This document shows, in pieces, positions 6,270 to 10,099 of a DNA stretch of 10,099 nucleotides. The DNA lies in contig JAIRUO010000037.1 of the NCBI GenBank assembly GCA_031254385.1, positions 1 through 10,099 on the forward strand, read 5' to 3'. Every line of letters begins with the position of its first letter. Position 1 is the stretch's first letter. A program made the translations under genes and the position numbers. The notes under the pieces are model-generated. The model was not told where the DNA came from. It searched no databases and saw only the letters and a list, made by a program, of their open reading frames with translations. This DNA comes from Treponema sp. (GTDB lineage Bacteria; Spirochaetota; Spirochaetia; Treponematales; Breznakiellaceae).

Positions 6270-7732
6270 AAGAAATAGGCGAAAATTCATCTTCGCCGGA
6301 ATTGGTTTCTTACCAAAATGACGCTTCGGAAAGTAACGAAGCCGCCAGTATTACAATATCCCTTTCTGAAGACAAGCTGGAAGCCAGGGCGAATTTTGTC
6401 CCGGCATCAGGAAACGGCGCCCTCCTTACACTCGATCAGTTTTATTCAGTTATGGAAAAATACAATATCACTTATGGCCTTCTGCATGAAAACATAAACA
6501 ATGCGATTTTTGAAACTAATGTTGAAAAAATAACTCTAAAAGGCGTACTTATAGCAAAGGGTACTCTTCCCGTGGACGAAGTAGGAGAATATCTGCTGCT
6601 CAACCCCCTGCTAAAACAGAAAAAAAATTTGAGCATATCTACGTCCAGCCCGGCGCATAACCGGAACCGTATTCCTAACAAAAATAAAAGAATAGATTAT
6701 AAGCAAATATCATCCTTTATTATTGTAAGGAAAGGGCAGATACTGGCAAGACTGATACCAAAAAAATCAGGGAATGATGGAATGAATGTTCACGGCACTC
6801 CCATTCCTTATAAAGTTATAAATCCCAAGGGAGTGCAAGGCGGAAATAATACGCAAATGAGTGGAAGCTTCCTCTTGTCCGCGATCAGCGGTCAGATGAC
6901 AGAAGTAAATGGGATTATCCAAGTAGATGAATCGCTCAACATCAAAGGGCCGGTGGATTATAGAACGGGAAATATCGCTTTCCCAGGGGACGTGATCATA
7001 GAAGGGCCTGTTTCTGATGGCTTTAAACTGTATTCTGGAGCTTCCATTACCATTAAGCAGACCCTGGACGTAACAGACGCTGTAACAAAAGGAGACCTTG
7101 TTGTTGCCGGAGGGATCATAGGGAGAGGCCCTGCTCTAGTAAAAGTGGGAGGCAACCTTAGAACTAAGTTTGTAGAAAATTGCCGTATTGCGTGCAGAAA
7201 AACTGTTTTTGTTGGAAAGGAAATAATAAATTCCAAGGTCTACGCTATGGAAAATATTGAAATGGGAGAGAAAAGCCTGATTATTGGCTCAGAAATATAC
7301 GCCGTAAACGGCTTGCGGGCCGGAAGCATAGGCAAAGCGTCCGCCCCCACTCCAAATATCCGCTGCGGCGTAGATTTTACGATAGAACAAGAAAAAAATA
7401 ATTACAATAATATGCTCCGCCTTCTGACCATTAAACTGGCGCGCCTAAAGCAGCTTCTGGAAGAACCGCATCTTGCGCAAACAACAAAAGCAAATCTTGA
7501 AGCCCTCTGCAAAAAGCTGGAAGAAGATCAGCATACTGCGACAGAAAGAATTACTGAATTATTGCGCAATACCACTATCAATGAAAACGCCTTTGTGGAA
7601 GTTTACGGAGAAATAGCAACAGGCACTTTAATAGAAATCTGCAAGGCCCAGCTTATTGTTCCTACGCCCCTAAGAAAGGTTAGAATAAGCCTTGACAAGT
7701 CAAGCGGAAAACTGCTGGTAGATAAAATGTAG
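6266..7732 (+). CDS. fapA: FapA / DUF342 family protein
   Basis: A 488-residue cytoplasmic protein. After a variable N-terminus, residues about 150-185 carry the family motif VRKGQILARLIPKKSGNDGM followed by NVHGTPIP. Residues about 215-350 are a run of short strand repeats (VDYRTGNIAFPGDVIIEGPV, GFKLYSGASITIKQTL, GDLVVAGGIIGRGPALVKVGG) expected to form a right-handed beta-helix. Residues about 373-435 are charged, heptad-like helices suggesting a coiled coil, followed by a short return to beta structure (FVEVYGEIATGTLIEI). In Vibrio, FapA affects polar flagellar assembly; in spirochaetes the role is not established, and no flagellar gene is adjacent here. It is expressed away from argR, with the structured repeat in its upstream region. 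Its TAG stop forms the first bases of a G-rich repeat. Confidence 0.88.
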   Translation: MKEIGENSSSPELVSYQNDASESNEAASITISLSEDKLEARANFVPASGNGALLTLDQFYSVMEKYNITYGLLHENINNAIFETNVEKITLKGVLIAKGTLPVDEVGEYLLLNPLLKQKKNLSISTSSPAHNRNRIPNKNKRIDYKQISSFIIVRKGQILARLIPKKSGNDGMNVHGTPIPYKVINPKGVQGGNNTQMSGSFLLSAISGQMTEVNGIIQVDESLNIKGPVDYRTGNIAFPGDVIIEGPVSDGFKLYSGASITIKQTLDVTDAVTKGDLVVAGGIIGRGPALVKVGGNLRTKFVENCRIACRKTVFVGKEIINSKVYAMENIEMGEKSLIIGSEIYAVNGLRAGSIGKASAPTPNIRCGVDFTIEQEKNNYNNMLRLLTIKLARLKQLLEEPHLAQTTKANLEALCKKLEEDQHTATERITELLRNTTINENAFVEVYGEIATGTLIEICKAQLIVPTPLRKVRISLDKSSGKLLVDKM

Positions 7733-7762
7733 GGATTAGGGGTTAGGATTTAGGGGTTAGGG
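7732..7762 (+). repeat. Telomere-like G-rich repeat after fapA
   Basis: Degenerate TTAGGG-like units: GGGATTAGGGG, TTAGGATTTAGGGG, TTAGGG. The first G is the last base of the fapA stop codon. Four G3 runs with loops of 4, 10 and 3 bases make a weaker plus-strand G-quadruplex candidate. The same family occurs in opposite orientation at 8777-8813 and in part at 3841-3853. Confidence 0.7.
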
Positions 7763-7764
7763 AG

Positions 7765-7770
7765 TATAAT
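7765..7770 (+). promoter_or_regulatory. Candidate -10 box of the DUF167 gene
   Basis: A perfect TATAAT ends 7 bases before the DUF167 ATG at 7778, which would put the transcription start at or next to the start codon. The -35 region would fall inside the G-rich repeat (best match TTAGGA at 7743-7748, 16-base spacing) and is poor. A coincidence in AT-rich sequence is possible. Confidence 0.4.
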
Positions 7771-7777
7771 GTTTTAG

Positions 7778-8056
7778 ATGTTGCAGAATACTGGAGATTA
7801 TTTATTTCTCGATATAAAGGCGGTTCCGGGGGCTTCCAAAACTTGTCTGGGGGATGTGAAAGAAGGAAGGCTTAAAGTTCGTATTGCTGCCGCGCCAGAA
7901 GACGGTAAGGCCAACGAAGAGCTCCGTTCTTACCTTGCCAAAATTTTGGGTTGCGCCAAAAAGGATATTGTGCTTGTATCAGGGGAAAAGTCCCGGAATA
8001 AAACGCTGCGGCTCCCTGCTGCTGTAAAAGAGAAGATTGAAGGGTTATTGGAATAG
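7778..8056 (+). CDS. DUF167 / YggU family protein
   Basis: A 92-residue protein matching the small, widespread DUF167 (YggU) family in full length. Motifs seen are KAVPGASKT (14-22), GRLKVRIAAAPEDGKANEELRS split over 30-51 with the diagnostic PEDGKAN (40-46), the LAKILG helix (53-58) and IVLVSGEKSRNKTLRL (64-79). The fold is known in homologues, but the biochemical role is not. An in-frame TAG directly before the ATG at 7778 rules out a longer protein. The only Shine-Dalgarno-like string, AGGGAG (7759-7764), belongs partly to the upstream repeat and is 13 bases away, so translation may be leaderless from the TATAAT at 7765. It follows fapA by 45 bases and may also be read from its transcript. 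Confidence 0.9.
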   Translation: MLQNTGDYLFLDIKAVPGASKTCLGDVKEGRLKVRIAAAPEDGKANEELRSYLAKILGCAKKDIVLVSGEKSRNKTLRLPAAVKEKIEGLLE

Positions 8057-8122
8057 ATTACGGGCAACGGTACTGTGTTAGGTATCATAGGCCTATACCA
8101 CGAGTCGCCACAAAAATGTCGG

Positions 8123-8458
8123 TTATTGCGTTAAAAGCACAATTTCATCGGTAATGGCTTTTTCGACAAAACTGTTGAGCGATATTTTTCTTTTTTTTGC
8201 CAGAATAGCTATTTGCCGATGAAGATCAGGGGATAACCGAACATTAAATTTACCGGAATAGGGCTTTTCAGGTTCTACCCCATCTTCCCTACACCATGCA
8301 ATATAATCGTCAATGGAGTCTTTAAAAGCCCGTTCTATTTCATTTACAGTTGTTCCTTGAAAAGTTATAACGTCCCTGGTATTGATTATATCCCCGTGGA
8401 ATATTTTAGCCTCGGCATCATACTCTACCATACCCAAATATCCCTTATATTCCATCAT
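8123..8458 (-). CDS. hicB: HicB-family antitoxin
   Basis: A 111-residue antitoxin that neutralises HicA and usually represses the operon. The N-terminal part is the degenerate RNase H-like HicB fold: MEYKGYLGMVEYDAEAKIFHGDI (2-24), then ITFQGTTVNEIERAFKDSIDDYIAWC (31-56). The C-terminus is a ribbon-helix-helix DNA-binding segment: KFNVRLSPDLHRQIAILAKKRKISLNSFVEKAI (70-102). The frame stays open upstream to 8560, but those 34 extra codons lie inside hicA and do not resemble HicB. The start is set at the ATGATG (8458 or 8455), with GGGGGT (minus strand, 8464-8469) 5 bases upstream. It overlaps the hicA end by 14 bases, which fits coupled translation. No other accessory gene is attached. Confidence 0.9.
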   Translation of the reverse strand: MMEYKGYLGMVEYDAEAKIFHGDIINTRDVITFQGTTVNEIERAFKDSIDDYIAWCREDGVEPEKPYSGKFNVRLSPDLHRQIAILAKKRKISLNSFVEKAITDEIVLLTQ

Positions 8459-8708
8459 TATGTACCCCCGCATTTTCCAGAAATCTTCGAACCGAATTAA
8501 CTGCTCCCTTATCCGTGGTCTTTTGAGGATGCGGACGGTGAAAAACCGCCCGTACTCCATTTAGGCTTACTCGCAATCTTGATCCCGAGCCTTCAGACAG
8601 TTCAGCACCCAAAGCGGCAAAAAGCCTTTCAATATCGGCCCACAGGATATTAGCCTGTATGGGATTCTTGTAAATTAATTCCATGATCTTTTTATGTCTG
8701 GAATTCAT
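8445..8708 (-). CDS. hicA: HicA-family toxin (mRNA interferase)
   Basis: An 87-residue protein of the longer HicA subfamily: KHKK-like start (RHKKIMELIYKNP, 4-16), WADIERLFAALGAELSEGSGSRLRV (23-47) and FHRPHPQKTTDKGAVNSVRRFLENAGV (56-82). HicA folds as a double-stranded-RNA-binding-like domain and cleaves mRNA, stopping growth unless bound by HicB. In classical HicA the catalytic His is in a GSH motif; here the position reads GSR (42-44), and His57 or His60 in FHRPHP may take its place, as appears usual in this subfamily. First gene of the pair, with its own promoter just upstream. The ATG at 8708 has no obvious Shine-Dalgarno. Confidence 0.9.
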   Translation of the reverse strand: MNSRHKKIMELIYKNPIQANILWADIERLFAALGAELSEGSGSRLRVSLNGVRAVFHRPHPQKTTDKGAVNSVRRFLENAGVHNDGI

Positions 8709-8715
8709 ATCTAAA

Positions 8716-8743
8716 TGGTACTATATAATGATACTATTGTCAA
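8716..8743 (-). promoter_or_regulatory. hicAB promoter with direct repeats (putative HicB operator)
   Basis: On the minus strand a consensus -35 TTGACA (8738-8743) is followed by ATAGTATCA (8729-8737) and ATAGTACCA (8716-8724), matching in 8 of 9 bases with 13-base periodicity. With a 17-base spacer the -10 would be TACCAT (4 of 6 matches), about 7 bases from the hicA ATG. Repeats lying on the promoter fit autorepression by the HicB ribbon-helix-helix, which is inference. Confidence 0.5.
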
Positions 8744-8776
8744 ACGGTTGTAACGACCTGGTGTCAGTCCCTTTCT

Positions 8777-8813
8777 TCCCCTAACCCCTACATCCTAAAT
8801 CCTAACCCCTATA
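8777..8813 (-). repeat. Telomere-like G-rich repeat upstream of icd (minus orientation)
   Basis: The plus strand reads TTCCCCTAACCCCTACATCC and then TAAATCCTAACCCCTA. The minus strand is therefore GGGGTTAGG, ATTTAGG, ATGTAGGGG, TTAGGGG, closely matching the unit at 7732-7762 in reverse orientation. CAGTCCCT just upstream (8765-8772) is also the unit of the tract after pgi, which links the loci into one repeat family. Confidence 0.7.
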
Positions 8814-8834
8814 CCAAAAACCTCCGTTTCCGGG

Positions 8835-8840
8835 TACAAT
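8835..8840 (+). promoter_or_regulatory. Candidate -10 box of icd
   Basis: TACAAT (5 of 6 to TATAAT) ends 5 bases before the icd ATG, placing transcription start at about the start codon. No good -35 is visible at 16-18 bases. No Shine-Dalgarno precedes the ATG apart from GGGT at 8832-8835. Confidence 0.35.
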
Positions 8841-8845
8841 AAGTT

Positions 8846-10063
8846 ATGGCTCAAACAATCAAGATGAGAAACCCCATTGCCGAACTGGACGGGGATGAAA
8901 TGACCAGGGTGCTATGGGCGCTGGTTAAGGAAAAACTGATACTTCCCCATGTGGAGCTCAAAACCGTATACTTTGACCTGGGAATCGAAAACCGGGACGC
9001 GACAGATGACGAAGTAACTGTCGAGGCTGCGAAGGCCATACAGCGGCTGGGCGTGGGCGTTAAATGCGCCACCATTACGAGCACTCCGGCACGCCAGAAA
9101 GAGTATAAGCTAAAAAAACTGCTCCCCAGTCCAAACGCTACTATCAGAGCAATTCTTGATGGGACGGTATTCCGCAAACCTATTCAGATTTCGTGTATCA
9201 CTCCGACTGTCAGCACCTGGAAAAAGCCTATTGTCATTGGTCGCCATGCCTACGGCGATGTGTATAAAAGCGCAGAGCTGCTGATTGACGGCCCCGGAAA
9301 AGTAGAATTGGTTTATACCGCAGTGGACGGTACGGAAAAACGCTGTACCGTAGCGGACATGAAGGGGCCGGGAGTGGTACAGGGCATGCACAACCTTGAC
9401 GAATCCATAAGGAGTTTTGCCAGGGCCTGTTTTCTCTACGCGTTAGCTGAAAAACTTCCGGTCTGGTTTGCCTCCAAGGATACTATTTCAAAAACCTACG
9501 ATGGCCGCTTTAGAGATATTTTTGATGAAGTTTACAAGGCCGAATTTAAAAAGAAAATTGAGGCCGCAGGATTAAGCTATTACTATACCCTGATTGACGA
9601 TGCTGTGGCCCGTATAGTAAGGGGCGAAGGCGGAATGCTCTGGGCCTGCAAGAACTACGACGGCGATGTTATGAGCGATATGATAGCCAGCGCCGCAGGT
9701 AGCCTTGCAATGATGACCAGCGTTTTGGTTTCTCCCTCGGGCGCGGTGGAATACGAGGCTGCCCACGGCACGGTTCAGCAGCACTACTACCGCTGGCAAA
9801 AAGGGGAGAAAACCAGGACAAACCCCACGGCCCTTATCTTTGCCTGGACAGGGGCATTGGCAAAACGCGCCGAGATGGACAGCCAACCGGAGCTTGCCGC
9901 CTTTGCGATACGCCTTGAACAGGCGTTAATCAAAGCTATTGAAGAAGGGGATCAGACAGGGGATCTTGCAGCGCTGGCAAAACCGCGCCCTTCCAAAGTG
10001 TTAAATTCCTGGGAATTTGTTGCTGCTGTTAGCCGTAGGTTGGCAATTCAATTAAACGCCTGA
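8846..10063 (+). CDS. icd: Isocitrate dehydrogenase, type II (NADP-type fold)
   Basis: A 405-residue enzyme of the type II homodimeric family (like human IDH1/2), converting isocitrate to 2-oxoglutarate and CO2 in the cytoplasm. Near the start is PIAELDGDEMTRVLW (10-24). Substrate residues are Ser95, Asn97, Arg101, Arg110 and Arg133 (GRHAYGD, with Tyr140), plus Lys211. Metal ligands are Asp251, Asp274 and Asp278 in the signature NYDGDVMSD (270-278). The coenzyme loop reads HGTVQQH (308-314). In human IDH1 the matching residues are Thr313, Arg314 and His315, and Arg314 contacts the NADP 2'-phosphate. Here that Arg is Gln313, while Lys260 is Arg259. Coenzyme preference is therefore uncertain. 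The start at 8846 is favoured over Met7 by family length, without a convincing ribosome site. The sequence ends 36 bases after the stop with no terminator in view. Confidence 0.95.
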   Translation: MAQTIKMRNPIAELDGDEMTRVLWALVKEKLILPHVELKTVYFDLGIENRDATDDEVTVEAAKAIQRLGVGVKCATITSTPARQKEYKLKKLLPSPNATIRAILDGTVFRKPIQISCITPTVSTWKKPIVIGRHAYGDVYKSAELLIDGPGKVELVYTAVDGTEKRCTVADMKGPGVVQGMHNLDESIRSFARACFLYALAEKLPVWFASKDTISKTYDGRFRDIFDEVYKAEFKKKIEAAGLSYYYTLIDDAVARIVRGEGGMLWACKNYDGDVMSDMIASAAGSLAMMTSVLVSPSGAVEYEAAHGTVQQHYYRWQKGEKTRTNPTALIFAWTGALAKRAEMDSQPELAAFAIRLEQALIKAIEEGDQTGDLAALAKPRPSKVLNSWEFVAAVSRRLAIQLNA

Positions 10064-10099
10064 TAACCAGTTTACCGGTACTTTCCTGGAATCCATCGT

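Noticed and set aside
8082..8100. Hairpin GGTAT...ATACC containing AGGCCT as a terminator
   Set aside because: The outer stem is only about 5 bp with a competing inner palindrome, and no U-run follows on either strand.
8459..8560. 34-codon N-terminal extension of HicB
   Set aside because: It lies wholly inside hicA in another frame, does not resemble HicB, and the ATGATG at 8453-8458 has its own GGGGGT site.
9572..9886. 104-codon minus-strand frame inside icd
   Set aside because: Antisense to a strongly conserved part of isocitrate dehydrogenase, with no start context and no domain.
10074..10081. TACCGGTA palindrome after icd
   Set aside because: An 8-base palindrome is expected by chance and has no loop or T-run to act as a terminator.

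Overview
The gene content points to a spirochaete, most likely a Treponema of the non-pathogenic, gut-associated kind. The clues are a FapA/DUF342 protein, the TPR/metallophosphoesterase/ParB-like/M28-like gene string, ATGA start/stop overlaps between neighbours, roughly 50-57% GC in the housekeeping genes I sampled, and G-rich TTAGGG-like repeats between genes. The assignment is inference from gene content and style; no marker gene settles it.

Layout. (1) Bases 1-3084, plus strand: a four-gene operon made of the 3' part of a TPR protein, a calcineurin-like phosphoesterase, a ParB/sulfiredoxin-fold protein with a conserved C-terminal domain, and an M28-type zinc peptidase homologue. The first three are joined by 4-base ATGA overlaps. 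Two members lack a normally conserved catalytic or metal residue. (2) Bases 3111-3803, minus: an AT-rich two-pass membrane protein of the DUF3592 type. (3) Bases 3840-3922: intergenic repeats (a CGCAGAG-type unit and a C-rich tandem tract able to form a G-quadruplex on the minus strand). (4) Bases 3923-6024, minus: argR and pgi (arginine repressor, glucose-6-phosphate isomerase), again overlapping by ATGA. (5) Bases 6025-6265: divergent intergenic region with two related hairpins, a perfect 14-bp inverted repeat and a possible 20-residue upstream ORF. (6) Bases 6266-8056, plus: fapA, then a DUF167 gene; a telomere-like G-rich repeat begins in the fapA stop codon. (7) Bases 8123-8708, minus: a hicA-hicB toxin-antitoxin pair with a recognisable promoter and direct repeats. 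(8) Bases 8777-10063, plus: a second telomere-like repeat, then a type II isocitrate dehydrogenase with a changed NADP-contact residue.

How the genes work together. pgi and icd are central carbon metabolism. fapA probably acts in motility or cell organisation. hicAB is a self-contained accessory module. The first operon is the least understood block: a scaffold-type TPR protein, a divergent phosphoesterase, a ParB-fold protein without the usual partner ParA, and a divergent peptidase. It is the best candidate for an undescribed functional unit. The most striking non-coding structure is the inverted repeat and hairpin assembly between argR and fapA, followed by the dispersed G-rich repeats. 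No rRNA, tRNA, CRISPR array, insertion sequence or prophage gene was recognised.
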